A stretch of 38,688 bases of DNA, from positions 1 to 38,688 of the forward strand of contig JAQGIP010000038.1 in NCBI GenBank assembly GCA_028291055.1, given 5' to 3'. Origin of the DNA: Caulobacter sp. Its GTDB lineage: Bacteria; Pseudomonadota; Alphaproteobacteria; Caulobacterales; Caulobacteraceae. Below are positions 1 to 9,287 of this stretch, piece after piece (position 1 is the first letter of the stretch; every line of letters begins with the position of its first letter). Below the pieces are notes generated by a model that saw nothing but the letters and a program-made list of their open reading frames with translations, ran no database searches and was not told the DNA's origin. A program made the position numbers and the translations under genes.

Positions 1-1267
1 CGACGGCGAAGCCACGGCCGTGCTCGCCGGCCCGGGCGGCTTCCACCGCCGCGTTGAGGGCCAGCAGGTCGGTCTGACGCGCGATCTCCTGAACGATGGT
101 GATCTTCTCGGCGATGGTGCGCATGGCTTCCACCGCGCGGCTGACCGCCTCGCCACTGAGTTCCGCGTCCTTGGAGGACTGGCGCGCGATCTTCTCGGTC
201 TGGGCGGCGTTGTCGGCGTTCTGTTTGATGTTGGAGGCCATCTCTTCCATCGAGGCCGAAGCCTCTTCGGCGGACGACGCCTGCTCGGTGGCGCCTTGGC
301 TGACCTGTTCGGACGCGGCCGACAGCTCCTGGCTGCCCGACGACACATTCTCCGAGGCCGAAATCGCATCGGCCACCACGCCGCGAAGGCGTTCGACCAT
401 CCGCTCCAGGGCGAGACCCAACGTGTCCTTGTCCGACAGGGGCTTGGGCTGAACGGTCAGGTCGCCGTCGGCGATGGTGTCGGCCAGGGCGGCGGTGGCG
501 CGCAGGTTGGCGGTCATCACATTGACCGTGTCGATGACATCCTTGATCTCGTCGTTGGCGGTGACCGTGACGTGGTGGTTCAGGTCGCCGATGGAGACCG
601 CCTGGGCCATGCTGGACACCTTGGCCAGGCCCCGGCTGACCGACAGCGAGATCCACACGGCCGCGCCGGCGGCGATCAGCAACGAGATCCCGGCGATGGC
701 GATCAGCAGGTTGCGGGTGGCCTCATAGTCCTGGTCGGCCTTGACCTCGGCGGCGTCGAGTTCGGTCTGCGACAGGTCGACCAGCTCCTGCACCGTGGTG
801 GCGGCGTCGACGATCAGCTGGCGGCCCTCGCCCATGGACAGCGCCACGGCCTCGGCCTGATGGCCGGTGGTGTCGAGGGTGTAGATGCGGTCGTGGATTT
901 CCGTGAACCGGCCCCAGGTCTTGTCGAGCGCGGCCCATTTGGGCTTGTCCTCGGTCCCGGCCAGGCCCTGCGTCTTCTGCAACAGGGCCTCGAAGGCGGC
1001 CTGTTCCTTATCGACGCCGGCCTCCAGCTCCTTCTGGAGCGGCGCCTCCTCGGTGAGCAGCGTGTTCTTCTCGGCCCGCACCACATTCAGCATGTGGATG
1101 TTGAGCTGCTGGGCCGCGCGCAATCGCGCCACCGGCCCGGCGACGACGGCGTCGCCCTCCTTGTTGGTCACGCCCAGGGCGTTGATGCCCATGACTGTGG
1201 CCACGATCAGCAGGGCGATCACGGCCGTGAAGGCCAAGGCCAGCTTCAGCTTGAGGGTAAAGCGCAT
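1..1267 (-). CDS. Methyl-accepting chemotaxis protein, C-terminus cut by window edge
   Basis: The first 422 residues are present. The N-terminus ([19 protein letters not shown]) begins a first membrane segment at about residues 8-30. A periplasmic helical region of roughly 150 residues follows, then a second membrane segment ([19 protein letters not shown]) and a HAMP region. The cytoplasmic coiled coil contains Glu/Ala/Ser-rich methylation-type sequence ([19 protein letters not shown]). The reading frame leaves the window inside the highly conserved hairpin tip ([18 protein letters not shown]), where such receptors contact CheA and CheW, so the second half of the signalling coil is missing. 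It starts 14 bp after the stop of cheW and is the last visible gene of the chemotaxis operon. The ligand cannot be inferred. Family assignment is firm. Confidence 0.95.
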   Translation of the reverse strand, partial: MRFTLKLKLALAFTAVIALLIVATVMGINALGVTNKEGDAVVAGPVARLRAAQQLNIHMLNVVRAEKNTLLTEEAPLQKELEAGVDKEQAAFEALLQKTQGLAGTEDKPKWAALDKTWGRFTEIHDRIYTLDTTGHQAEAVALSMGEGRQLIVDAATTVQELVDLSQTELDAAEVKADQDYEATRNLLIAIAGISLLIAAGAAVWISLSVSRGLAKVSSMAQAVSIGDLNHHVTVTANDEIKDVIDTVNVMTANLRATAALADTIADGDLTVQPKPLSDKDTLGLALERMVERLRGVVADAISASENVSSGSQELSAASEQVSQGATEQASSAEEASASMEEMASNIKQNADNAAQTEKIARQSSKDAELSGEAVSRAVEAMRTIAEKITIVQEIARQTDLLALNAAVEAARAGEHGRGFAV

Positions 1268-1281
1268 GATGGTCTCGCGGC

Positions 1282-1809
1282 TCAGGAGGGCGTGAAGGGG
1301 ATGACGGCGCCGGTGGCGCCGCCGCGTGTGGCGAAGATCTGGTCGAGGTCGGGTACGACGATGAGGTCGGCGCCGCGCTTGGCCAGGCAGCGGATGAAGT
1401 CGGCGCGCCAGCGCAGGCCCACCCGGGGCGCGTCCTCGGTGTCGGCGCGTTCGATGGTGGTGACCTCATGCACCTTGTCGGCGCGCAGGCCGATCAGGGT
1501 GGGGTCGCCGTTCAGCGTGTGTTCGATGACCACGATGCGGCTGTCGATGGTGACGGGGCCGCGCTCCAGGCCGAAGGCCAGGCGCAGGTCGGTGAGCGGG
1601 ATCACCCGGCCGCGGAAGTTGATCACCGCGTCCACGAAGGGCGCGGCGCCAGGGACGGCGGTCTCCGGCAGCACGTCCAGCACCTCGCGGACGGCCAGGG
1701 CCGGCAGGGCGAAGGTCTCGCCTTGCAGATCGAAGGTCAGCACCTGCAGGGCGCCGGTTTCGGTTTGGGCGGTGTCGGTCATGGCCATGGCTCCGGTCAT
1801 CGCGTTCAC
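1282..1809 (-). CDS. cheW: Chemotaxis coupling protein CheW
   Basis: This 175-residue protein has one CheW-like SH3-type domain (about residues 20-165). Visible motifs are [20 protein letters not shown], then [15 protein letters not shown] and [10 protein letters not shown]. In this family the protein bridges receptor tips and the CheA P5 domain at the inner face of the membrane. The longest start is a GTG that overlaps the cheA stop as GTGA, which suggests translational coupling. An ATG three codons further in (position 1800) has a purine-rich stretch (GGTGGGGTGA) before it and is a reasonable alternative. It lies directly between cheA and the receptor gene, which fits one signalling complex. 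Confidence 0.95.
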   Translation of the reverse strand: MNAMTGAMAMTDTAQTETGALQVLTFDLQGETFALPALAVREVLDVLPETAVPGAAPFVDAVINFRGRVIPLTDLRLAFGLERGPVTIDSRIVVIEHTLNGDPTLIGLRADKVHEVTTIERADTEDAPRVGLRWRADFIRCLAKRGADLIVVPDLDQIFATRGGATGAVIPFTPS

Positions 1810-3797
1810 CCCACCGCGCGCAGCTGCGCGTCCTGCCGTTGGCCGGCGGAGACCAGATGGGAGACGTCGAGGATCAGGGCCACGCCGCCGTCGCCCAGGA
1901 TGGTGGCGCCGGAGAAGACCTCCACGTCGGCGTGGAAGGGCGACAGCGATTTGATCACCGTCTGGTGGTCGCCGAGGATCTGGTCGACGACCAGGCCGAC
2001 GCGCTCATGGCCGGTGGAGACGACCACCACCTTCTGATGCGGATCGGGCGCCTGGCCGGTCCTGAACAGGTCGCGCAGGCGGATGAAGGGGACCAGCTGG
2101 TCGCGCAGGGTGATCAGGCTGCGGCCCGTGGAGCGGATGTCCTGCTGCGGCGTCAGCTCGACGCATTCCTCGACGGCGGCCAGCGGGATCACATAACGTC
2201 CGTCGCCCACCCGGACCATCAGCCCGTCGATGATCGCCAGCGTCAGCGGGATGCGCAGGGCGATCTGCGAGCCCTTGCCGGGCTCGCTGGTCATCTCAAT
2301 GGAGCCGCGCAGGCCCTCGATGGTGCGCTTGACCACGTCCATGCCCACGCCCCGGCCCGACAGGCTGGTGATGGCGTCGGCGGTGGAGAAGCCGGGGGCG
2401 AAGATCAGTTGCAGCAGTTCGTTGTCGCTGAGCACGGCGCCGGCGGCGATCAGGCCGTTGTCCTCGGCCTTGGCGCGCACCCGGGCGCGGTCGACGCCGC
2501 GGCCGTCGTCGGTGATGGTGATGATGACTTCCGCCCCGGCCTGGCGCGCGGCCAGGGTGACATGGCCGGTGGCCGGCTTGCCGGCGGCCAGGCGATCGGC
2601 GGGTGTTTCCAGCCCGTGGTCGGCGGCGTTGCGGATCAGGTGGACGAGCGGGTCGGCCAGACGCTCGATCACCGTCTTGTCCAGCTCGGTGGTCTCGCCC
2701 TCGGTGGACAGTTCGATGGTCTTGCCGGTGTCGCGGGCCAGGTCGTGGATCAGCCGGCGGAAGCGGCCGAACAGCTGGGCGATGGGCACCATGCGCACGA
2801 CCATCATGGTGTCGCGCAGCTCGGCGGCCAGGCGTTCGATCTCCTCGGCCACGTCGCGCAGGCTGGTGTCGGTGGCGGCGGCGGCCACCTGGGTCAGGCG
2901 CGACTGTGCGATGACCAGCTCGCCGACCCGGTCCATCAGTTCATCGAGGCGTTCGGCGGGCACGCGCACGGTGTCGCCGCCCCGGCCGGCCTTGGCCTCA
3001 GTGGAGGGTTCGCCGCGGGTTTCGGCCACGAGCACGGGCGCGGACGCCTGGACGATCTCGGCGCCCGCCTCGGCTTCGGCTTCGACTTCGGGGGGCGCGC
3101 CGGTCTCCAGGGCCTCGATCTCCAGCGTCATGTCGTCGATGACGAAGATGAAGACGTCCTCGATGGCGTCGCGCGGGTGGCTGGTGGTGAGGATCACCTC
3201 CCAGCCCAGGTGGCATTCGGTGGGGTTCAGGGCCGCCAGGGCCGGGACGTTGTCGGTGATGGTGGCGACGGCGCAGTCGCCGAGTTCGCGCAGCTCGTCG
3301 AGTAGCGGCAGCGGCCGGGTGCCGTTGGCCAGGGCGTCGGCGGGCAGGCTGAAGCGCACCTTCCAGGTGGTCATGGCCGGGCCGGCGGGGGTGGCGGGGG
3401 CGGCGGGCGCGGCGGCTTGCGGCGCCGCCCCATCCACGGCGCGCTGCAGCGCCTCCAGCAGGGCCTGCCCGGCGCTCTCGGAGGCCTCGCGGCCCTCGGC
3501 CAGCGCGCGCATATGGTCCTGGGCGTTGAGTACGGCGGAGACCAGCTCGGCGCTGGCCGGGACCTCGCCCTTGCGGACGCGGTCGAAGGCGGTTTCGCAG
3601 TGGTGGGTGAAGGCGGCCAGGGCATCGAAGCCGAACATGGCGCCGGAGCCCTTCAACGTGTGCAGGCCCCGGAACACGGCGTCGACCAGGTCGCGGTCGC
3701 CGGGACGGTGGGCCAGGTCCAGCAGACCCTGTTCGATCGTTTCCAGGAGCTCCTGGGCTTCCTGGCGGAAGATTTCGACGGGATCGGCGTCGCTCAT
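1806..3797 (-). CDS. cheA: Chemotaxis histidine kinase CheA
   Basis: This 663-residue kinase has the domains in standard order. The Hpt domain carries the phospho-accepting His46 in GLHTLKGSG. An Ala/Pro linker is followed by a domain beginning WKVRFSLPADALANG (about 145-235), found in many alphaproteobacterial CheA proteins. Next come the dimerisation helices (RVPAERLDELMDRVGELV), then a HATPase domain with N box (LIRNAADHGLE), G1 (DDGRGVD) and GRGVGMDVVK, and last a C-terminal CheW-like domain. All kinase motifs are intact. The start ATG overlaps the stop of the CheY gene as ATGA, and the stop overlaps the start of cheW, so these genes are almost certainly co-translated. No cheR or cheB is visible in the window; they may lie beyond its left edge. 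Confidence 0.97.
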   Translation of the reverse strand: MSDADPVEIFRQEAQELLETIEQGLLDLAHRPGDRDLVDAVFRGLHTLKGSGAMFGFDALAAFTHHCETAFDRVRKGEVPASAELVSAVLNAQDHMRALAEGREASESAGQALLEALQRAVDGAAPQAAAPAAPATPAGPAMTTWKVRFSLPADALANGTRPLPLLDELRELGDCAVATITDNVPALAALNPTECHLGWEVILTTSHPRDAIEDVFIFVIDDMTLEIEALETGAPPEVEAEAEAGAEIVQASAPVLVAETRGEPSTEAKAGRGGDTVRVPAERLDELMDRVGELVIAQSRLTQVAAAATDTSLRDVAEEIERLAAELRDTMMVVRMVPIAQLFGRFRRLIHDLARDTGKTIELSTEGETTELDKTVIERLADPLVHLIRNAADHGLETPADRLAAGKPATGHVTLAARQAGAEVIITITDDGRGVDRARVRAKAEDNGLIAAGAVLSDNELLQLIFAPGFSTADAITSLSGRGVGMDVVKRTIEGLRGSIEMTSEPGKGSQIALRIPLTLAIIDGLMVRVGDGRYVIPLAAVEECVELTPQQDIRSTGRSLITLRDQLVPFIRLRDLFRTGQAPDPHQKVVVVSTGHERVGLVVDQILGDHQTVIKSLSPFHADVEVFSGATILGDGGVALILDVSHLVSAGQRQDAQLRAVG

Positions 3798-4159
3798 GAG
3801 GCCAGGACCTTCTTGACGATACGCACCAGCTGTTCGGGATCGAAGGGCTTGGTCAGCCAGCCCGTGGCGCCGGCGGCTTTCGCCTGGGCCTTGATCTCGG
3901 GGTCGCTCTCGGTGGTCAGGAACAGGATCGGCACGCCGGTGTGGGTCGCCTTGGCCCGCAGCTGGCGGATCATGGTCAGCCCGTCCATCACCGGCATGTT
4001 GAGGTCGGTGATGATCAGGTCGAAGGCCGCGGAGCCGGCCTTGGCCAGGCCTTCGGCGCCGTCGCCGGCCTCGGCGACGTCATAGCCCTCGCTGGAGAGC
4101 GCGATCTTGATCGCCTGCCGGATGCTCGCGGAATCGTCGACCGCCAGAATAGACGCCAT
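3794..4159 (-). CDS. cheY: CheY-type single-domain response regulator
   Basis: This 121-residue protein is a bare receiver domain. The acidic pair is Asp8-Asp9 (ILAVDDSAS), the phospho-acceptor is Asp52 (IITDLNMPVMDG), the switch threonine is in FLTTESD, and the conserved lysine is Lys104 (LTKPFD). The ATG at 4159 gives the normal length for the family. The frame stays open upstream, but only into sequence antisense to the STAS gene. It lies between the STAS gene (1-bp gap) and cheA (4-bp overlap), so it probably receives phosphate from that CheA. Whether its output is the flagellar motor or something else cannot be told, because Caulobacterales have several CheY-like proteins. Confidence 0.93.
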   Translation of the reverse strand: MASILAVDDSASIRQAIKIALSSEGYDVAEAGDGAEGLAKAGSAAFDLIITDLNMPVMDGLTMIRQLRAKATHTGVPILFLTTESDPEIKAQAKAAGATGWLTKPFDPEQLVRIVKKVLAS

Positions 4160-4160
4160 G

Positions 4161-4484
4161 TCAGCAGTCTCCCGATTGATGAAGCCAGAAGGCGCGCTGG
4201 TCCGCCGTTTGCGCAAAGCCGCCGCGGTGGAGGGTTTCCAGCAGGCCATCGGTGGCCGGGGCGGCCAGGGCGAAGACGCGGCCGGTTTCCGAGGCGGTGC
4301 GGCGCGCGGATTCGATCAGCTGGACGAAGCTGAGGTCGACGGCCGACCCGGCGTCGATCCGCGCGGTGACGGCGGGGTGGGCGTCCAGCGCGTCGCGGAG
4401 CTGGGCGTGAGCGTCCGTCACGGTGCGAATGGTCAGTTCGCCTGACAACTCGACGACGACGGTCTGCGGTTTGGACGCGGCCAC
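4161..4484 (-). CDS. STAS-domain protein at head of chemotaxis operon
   Basis: This 107-residue protein begins VVVELSGELTIRTVTDAHAQ, the first strands of a STAS fold. It has Ser52 in AVDLSFVQLIESARR, at the position that is phosphorylated in anti-anti-sigma factors. The start is the GTG at 4484; an in-frame TGA only three codons upstream leaves no other choice. It is the first gene of the cheY-cheA-cheW-receptor operon. STAS proteins heading chemotaxis operons are seen in other alphaproteobacteria and deltaproteobacteria, but their role is poorly defined. A part in a receptor-linked or partner-switch pathway is inference. Confidence 0.85.
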   Translation of the reverse strand: MAASKPQTVVVELSGELTIRTVTDAHAQLRDALDAHPAVTARIDAGSAVDLSFVQLIESARRTASETGRVFALAAPATDGLLETLHRGGFAQTADQRAFWLHQSGDC

Positions 4485-4777
4485 GGGTTCTACTCACACG
4501 GCGCCCGAGTCCCATGCCCAGGCTATTGTGAGTTACCCAGCTATCGGGCGGCCCCTAAGATAGGGTAAACCACTAGTTGCGGTCTCAGTATCCGCCCTAC
4601 GACCGAGGCGATACTGGCAGGAAAAGCAAGGACATGCGCATAGCAGGTGTGGCGGTTTGACGCGGCCCTGATCTTGGCCCGGCCGCATCTGCATTTCGAA
4701 TACTGGCGATATGCGAGACGCCGTAGGTAATTACCGCAGCCGGCGACCCATGACGCGCGGCGCCATGGGTCAAAGCT
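4485..4777. other. Intergenic region between efflux and chemotaxis operons
   Basis: These 293 bp hold no convincing gene. They must contain the promoter of the minus-strand chemotaxis operon. A TTACCC/GGGTAA inverted pair (4533-4538 and 4563-4568) encloses a small CCCTA-AGA-TAGGG dyad (4553-4565), within the likely promoter or leader. I could not assign -35 and -10 boxes with confidence. A 69-codon minus-strand frame (4597-4806) runs into the pump gene and has no recognisable protein features. Confidence 0.5.
4745..4771 (-). terminator. Possible hairpin terminator after efflux pump gene
   Basis: GACCCATG (4745-4752) and CATGGGTC (4764-4771) form an 8-bp perfect stem, seven bases past the stop codon of the pump gene. 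There is no T-run on the minus strand after it. It may be a 3'-end stabilising hairpin rather than an intrinsic terminator. Confidence 0.35.
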
Positions 4778-7700
4778 TCACGCAGGCGTGGGTTTTGGCC
4801 CCTCATCCCCAGGCTCGGCGTCCTGAGATCCGGGGACCGGCTCCTCGTCCCTTACGCGGCCGATCCAGCGCTGCACGAGCACGAAGAACAGCGGCACGAA
4901 GAAGATGCTCAGCGACACCGCCGCCAGCATGCCGCCGATCACCCCGGTGCCGATGGCGTGCTGGCTGCCGGAGCCCGCGCCGTTGGAGATGGCCAGCGGC
5001 AGGACCCCGAAGATGAAGGCCAGCGAGGTCATCAGGATCGGTCGCAGCCGGATGCGCACCGCCTCGATGGTGGCCTCCAGCAGCGTGCGCCCGCCCTTGT
5101 GCAGGTCCTTGGCGAACTCGACGATCAGGATGGCGTTCTTCGACGCCAGCCCCATGGTGGTCAGCATCCCAACCTGGAAATAGATGTCGTTGGACAGCCC
5201 GCGCAGGGTGGTGGCCAGCACCGCCCCCAGGATGCCCAGGGGAATGACCATGATCACCGACAGGGGGATCGACCAGCTCTCATAGAGGGCCGACAGCAGC
5301 AGGAAGACCACGAGGATCGACAGGGCATAGAGCACCGGCGCCTGGGCGCCCGACTCGCGTTCCTGCTGGGAAAGACCTGTCCATTCGTAGCCGATGCCCG
5401 GGGGCAGCTTCTTGACCAGCGCCTCCATCGACTTCATCGCCGCGCCCGAGCTCTTGCCCGGGGCCGGCGCGCCCTGGATCTCCATTGCCGACAGGCCATT
5501 GTAGCGCTCCAGCCGGGGTGAGCCGACCGTCCAGTGGGCGGAGGCGAAGGAGGAGAAGGGCGCCATCTCACCGACGTTGTTGCGCACAAACCAGCGGTCG
5601 AGATCGCTCTGCGTCATGCGGAATGGCGCGTCGGCCTGGACGAACACCTTCTTCACCCGGCCCCGGTCGACGAAGTCGTTGGCATAGCTGCCGCCCAGCG
5701 CGGTCGACAGGGTGGCGTTGATGTCGGCGGTGGTCAGGCCCATGGCCCCGGCGCGAGCCTGGTCCACGTCGATGCTCAGTTGGGGCGTGTCGTCCTGGCC
5801 GTTGGGGCGCACCACGGCCAGGGTCGGGTCCTGGTTGGCCATGCCCAGAAGCTGGTTGCGCGCGGCGGTCAGGGTCTCGTGGCCGACGCCGCCGATGTCC
5901 TGCAGCTCGAAGTCGAAGCCGGAGCTTGTGCCCAGTTCCGGCACGGCCGGCGGCACCACGGCGAAGACCATGGCGTCGCGGATCTGGCCGAACTCGCCCA
6001 TGGCGCGCTGGGCCACGGCGGGCGCCTTCAGGTTGGCGCTCTTGCGGTCCTTGAAGTCCTTCAGCCGCACGAAGGCCAGGCCCGCGTTCTGGCCGGCCCC
6101 GGAGAAGCTGAAGCCCGAGACGGTGAACACCGCCATCACGGCCGGGTCCTTGGCGTAGTGGTTGCGCACCTGGTCCAGCACCGCCTGGGTGCGGCCCTCG
6201 GTGGCGCCGGGGGGCAGCTGCACCAGGGTGATGACCTGGCCCTGGTCCTCCTCCGGCAGGAAGGCGGTGGGCAGGCGCACATAGAGGAAGGCCATGACCA
6301 GGATCAGGCCGCCATAGATGGCCATCCACCGGCCGCCGCGTCCGAGGATGCGGCGCACCTGGCCCTGATAGCTCTTCGATGCATGATCGAAGTTGCGGTT
6401 GAACCAGCCGAAGAAGCCCTTCTTGGATTGGGCGTGGTCCTTCGGCACGGGCCTCAGCAGCGTGGCGCACAGCGCCGGGGTCAGCACCAGGGCCACCACC
6501 AGCGACAGCGAGATGGCCGAGATCAGGGTCACCGAGAACTGGCGGTAGATCACCCCCTGCGAGCCGCCGAAGAAGGCCATGGGCACGAAGACGGCGGCCA
6601 GCACCAGGGCGATGCCGACCAAGGCGCCGGTGATCTCCTTCATGGACTTGCGGGTGGCGTCCTTGGGTGAAAGGCCCTCTTCGGCCATCACCCGTTCCAC
6701 ATTCTCCACCACCACGATGGCGTCGTCGACCAGTAGGCCGATGGCCAGCACCAGGCCGAACATGGTGAGCGTGTTGATCGAATAGCCTAGCGCCGAGAGG
6801 ATGCCGAAGGTGCCCAGCAACACGACCGGCACGGCGATGGTCGGGATCAGCGTGGCGCGCCAGTTCTGCAGGAACAGCAGCATGACCAGGAAGACCAGGA
6901 AGATGGCTTCGGCCAAGGTCTTGACCACCTCCTCGATCGACTGGGCGATGAAGGGCGTGGAGTCCACGGGCACGACATATTTCATGCCGGCCGGGAAGGT
7001 CGCCGAAAGCTCCGCCACCCGCGCCTTCACCGCCTTGGCGGTGGCCAGCGCGTTCTGGCCGGGAGCCAGCTTGATGGCCAGGCCGGCCGCGGACTGACCG
7101 TTGTACTTGGCCAGCGAGCCATAGTTCTCCGCGCCCAGTTCGACCCGCGCCACGTCGCCCAGCCGCACGGTGGCGGCGCCGGGGGTGTTCTTCAGGATGA
7201 TGGCGCGGAACTGGTCGGCGGTCTGCAGCCGGGTCTGGGCGGTAATGGTGGCGTTCAGCGCCGTGCCGGCCACCGACGGCGTGCCGCCCAGCTGGCCGGC
7301 CGAGACCTGGGCGTTCTGGGCCCGGATCGCGGTCAGCACGTCGCCGGGGGTCAGGTTGAAGCTGGTCAGCTTGTTGGGGTCCAGCCAGATGCGCATGGCG
7401 TATTGCGCGCCGAACAGCTGCACGTCGCCCACGCCCTCGACCCGGCTGATCGGGTCCTGAAGGTGGGTGGCGATATAGTCGGCCAGGTCGGCGTTGCTGG
7501 CCTTGCCGTCCTCGGAATAGAGGCCGACCACCATCAGGAAGTTGCGGGTCGACTTCACCACGCTCAGGCCCTGCTGCTGGACCTCCTGCGGCAACAGGGC
7601 GGTGGCGGTCTGCAGTTTGTTCTGCACCTGCACCTGGGCGATATCGATGTTGGTGCCGGCGGCGAAGGTGATGGTGATGGTGGCCGCGCCGCTGCCGTCG

Positions 7701-7948
7701 CTGGACGAGGAGATGTATTTCAGGCCGTCGAGGCCCTTCATCTTCTGCTCGATGACCTGGGTGACGCTGTCCTCGACGGTCTTGGCCGAGGCGCCTGGAT
7801 AGACGGCCTGGATGGCGACCTGGGGCAGGGCGATGTCGGGGTACTGGGCGATCGACATGCCGCGGATGGCCAGCGCGCCGGCCAGCATGATGACGATGGC
7901 CACCACCCACGCGAAGATGGGCCGGTCGATGAAGAAGCGGGACAGCAT
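4778..7948 (-). CDS. RND multidrug efflux pump, AcrB/HAE-1 type
   Basis: This 1056-residue inner-membrane transporter has the family's usual length and start ([18 protein letters not shown]). It shows the internally duplicated RND plan: a first membrane helix, a large periplasmic porter/docking loop, helices 2-6, helix 7, a second large loop and helices 8-12. The proton-relay Asp-Asp pair is in helix 4 ([17 protein letters not shown]) and the partner Lys in helix 10 ([17 protein letters not shown]). It is expected to export drugs or other amphipaths with the adaptor encoded 9 bp upstream. No TolC-type channel gene is present, so an outer-membrane partner must be supplied from elsewhere. Substrate is unknown. 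Confidence 0.96.
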   Translation of the reverse strand: MLSRFFIDRPIFAWVVAIVIMLAGALAIRGMSIAQYPDIALPQVAIQAVYPGASAKTVEDSVTQVIEQKMKGLDGLKYISSSSDGSGAATITITFAAGTNIDIAQVQVQNKLQTATALLPQEVQQQGLSVVKSTRNFLMVVGLYSEDGKASNADLADYIATHLQDPISRVEGVGDVQLFGAQYAMRIWLDPNKLTSFNLTPGDVLTAIRAQNAQVSAGQLGGTPSVAGTALNATITAQTRLQTADQFRAIILKNTPGAATVRLGDVARVELGAENYGSLAKYNGQSAAGLAIKLAPGQNALATAKAVKARVAELSATFPAGMKYVVPVDSTPFIAQSIEEVVKTLAEAIFLVFLVMLLFLQNWRATLIPTIAVPVVLLGTFGILSALGYSINTLTMFGLVLAIGLLVDDAIVVVENVERVMAEEGLSPKDATRKSMKEITGALVGIALVLAAVFVPMAFFGGSQGVIYRQFSVTLISAISLSLVVALVLTPALCATLLRPVPKDHAQSKKGFFGWFNRNFDHASKSYQGQVRRILGRGGRWMAIYGGLILVMAFLYVRLPTAFLPEEDQGQVITLVQLPPGATEGRTQAVLDQVRNHYAKDPAVMAVFTVSGFSFSGAGQNAGLAFVRLKDFKDRKSANLKAPAVAQRAMGEFGQIRDAMVFAVVPPAVPELGTSSGFDFELQDIGGVGHETLTAARNQLLGMANQDPTLAVVRPNGQDDTPQLSIDVDQARAGAMGLTTADINATLSTALGGSYANDFVDRGRVKKVFVQADAPFRMTQSDLDRWFVRNNVGEMAPFSSFASAHWTVGSPRLERYNGLSAMEIQGAPAPGKSSGAAMKSMEALVKKLPPGIGYEWTGLSQQERESGAQAPVLYALSILVVFLLLSALYESWSIPLSVIMVIPLGILGAVLATTLRGLSNDIYFQVGMLTTMGLASKNAILIVEFAKDLHKGGRTLLEATIEAVRIRLRPILMTSLAFIFGVLPLAISNGAGSGSQHAIGTGVIGGMLAAVSLSIFFVPLFFVLVQRWIGRVRDEEPVPGSQDAEPGDEGPKPTPA

Positions 7949-7957
7949 GACTGAGCT

Positions 7958-9106
7958 CTAGGCCTTCGCGCCGATGAGTTGCGGCTGCACTGCCGCCCCT
8001 GGCCGGACCTTCTGCAGTCCCTCCACGATCACCCGTTCACCGGGCGCCAGGCCCGACACCACCTGCCACTTGTCGCCGATTGTGGCGCCCAGGATCAGGA
8101 TGCGCGGGGTAGCCTTGTTGTCGCCACCGACCACATAGACCTGGGCCTGGCCCTTGTTGTCGCGGGTGACGGAGGCCTGCGGGATCAGGATGCCCGAGGC
8201 AGCCACGCCCTTGGCGATGCGGGCGCGCACGAACAGGCCCGGCAGCAGCACGCCGTTGGGATTGGGGAAGACCGCCCTCAGGCTGACCGAGCCGGTGCCC
8301 TCGTCGACGGTGACGTCGGAGAACTGCAGCTGGCCGGGGGTCGGATAGACCGAGCCGTCCTCCAGGATCAGCGTCACCTGGGCGGTGCCGGGCGCGCCCA
8401 ACTCGCCGGAGGCCATGTCGCGCTTCAGCTTCATCAGGTCGGCGGCCGACTGGGTGACGTCCACATAGATGGTGTCGAGGTTCTGGATGGTGGCCAGCGC
8501 CGCGGCCTGGCCGGCGGTAACCAGGGCGCCGGGCGTCACCGACGACTTGCCGACGCGCCCGGAGATGGGGGCCAGGACGCGGGTATATTGCAGGGCGATG
8601 CGGGCCTGCTGCACGGCCGCCTTCTGGGCGGAAACCGCGGCCACGGCCTGACGATAGGTGGCCTGGGCGTCGTCATTGGTCTGGGGCGCGACCCAACCTT
8701 CGGAGACCAGCTTGGTGGAGCGGGCTGCCTTCAGACGCGCGGCCTCGGCGGCGGCCTGGGCCTGGGCGAGGCCGGCGAGCGCGCTGTCCAGGCCGGCGCG
8801 GTAGGTGGCGGGATCGATCTGATAGAGGGGCTGGCCGGCGCGCACGTAGGCGCCTTCCTGGAACAGTCGGGCCTGGATCACGCCGCTCACCTGGGGACGG
8901 ACATCGGAGACCTGGACGGCGGAGGTGCGGCCGCTCAGTTCCGTGGTCAGCGACACCGGCTCGGTATGGACCACGACCACGCCCACGGGGGCGGGACCTT
9001 GTTGGCCCGCGCCGCCGCCCGGCTGGCTCTTGGCCCCGCAGGCGGCCAGCAGCAGGCTGACCATGAGGACGGCGGCTGAGACGCCGCGATGATTGAATAT
9101 GCCCAT
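7958..9106 (-). CDS. RND efflux periplasmic adaptor lipoprotein (AcrA type)
   Basis: This 382-residue membrane-fusion protein has a lipoprotein signal ending in LLAAC (Cys23). The lipoyl half-motifs are QVSGVIQARLFQEGAYVRAGQPL and VLAPISGRVGKSSVTPGALV. An Ala/Gln-rich alpha-helical hairpin lies between them, and beta-barrel and membrane-proximal domains follow (VFPNPNGVLLPGLFVRARI, GLAPGERVIVEGLQKVRPG). The start at 9106 (ATG GGC ATA TTC) is set by the lipoprotein signal; the open frame extends upstream through the operator and is not expected to be translated. It is the first gene of the two-gene efflux operon and lies opposite its regulator. Confidence 0.95.
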   Translation of the reverse strand: MGIFNHRGVSAAVLMVSLLLAACGAKSQPGGGAGQQGPAPVGVVVVHTEPVSLTTELSGRTSAVQVSDVRPQVSGVIQARLFQEGAYVRAGQPLYQIDPATYRAGLDSALAGLAQAQAAAEAARLKAARSTKLVSEGWVAPQTNDDAQATYRQAVAAVSAQKAAVQQARIALQYTRVLAPISGRVGKSSVTPGALVTAGQAAALATIQNLDTIYVDVTQSAADLMKLKRDMASGELGAPGTAQVTLILEDGSVYPTPGQLQFSDVTVDEGTGSVSLRAVFPNPNGVLLPGLFVRARIAKGVAASGILIPQASVTRDNKGQAQVYVVGGDNKATPRILILGATIGDKWQVVSGLAPGERVIVEGLQKVRPGAAVQPQLIGAKA

Positions 9107-9172
9107 GATCGAACACCTGCGTTGAACGGACGCGGCGGACGACACTTGACGTAGCCCGCGAGAAACCCGACT

Positions 9173-9194
9173 TGAGAATGAACGTTCATTCTCA
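9173..9194. promoter_or_regulatory. TetR-type operator, 22-bp perfect palindrome
   Basis: The half-site TGAGAATGAAC (9173-9183) is followed without a spacer by its exact complement (9184-9194). It lies between the divergent efflux operon and TetR gene. Relative to the minus-strand promoter (9206-9234) it begins just after the expected transcription start, where a bound repressor would block the efflux operon. The core AATGAAC-GTTCATT resembles known operators of efflux-linked TetR repressors. Confidence 0.85.
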
Positions 9195-9205
9195 CCCTGA
9201 GGCAG

Positions 9206-9234
9206 CAGATAGTGTCGAGGTCCCGACGGGTCAA
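9206..9234 (-). promoter_or_regulatory. Sigma70-type promoter of efflux operon
   Basis: On the minus strand a -35 box TTGACC (9234-9229) and a -10 box TATCTG (9211-9206) are separated by exactly 17 bp. The predicted start near 9199 places the 22-bp palindrome at about +5 to +26. Confidence 0.6.
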
Positions 9235-9287
9235 TGCCACGGCGGAAACAAGAATGCTGCAATGCACAATAATTTGAAGGTCTGCCC

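Noticed and set aside
20..1954. 644-codon plus-strand open frame opposite the receptor, cheW and cheA genes
   Set aside because: It is a shadow frame of high-GC genes. Its sequence is low-complexity Gly/Arg/His/Asp and shows no domain, while the minus strand encodes clear chemotaxis proteins.
4597..4806. 69-codon minus-strand frame between the efflux and chemotaxis operons
   Set aside because: No ribosome-binding site, no protein-like pattern, and it overlaps the end of the pump gene.
5568..7910. 780-codon minus-strand frame inside the RND pump gene
   Set aside because: Out-of-phase reading of the same strand; Pro/Arg/Gly-rich with no motifs, whereas the in-phase frame is a perfect RND transporter.
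4485..9106. Efflux and chemotaxis operons as one transcription unit
   Set aside because: They run in the same direction, but 293 bp with a hairpin after the pump gene separate them, and their functions differ.
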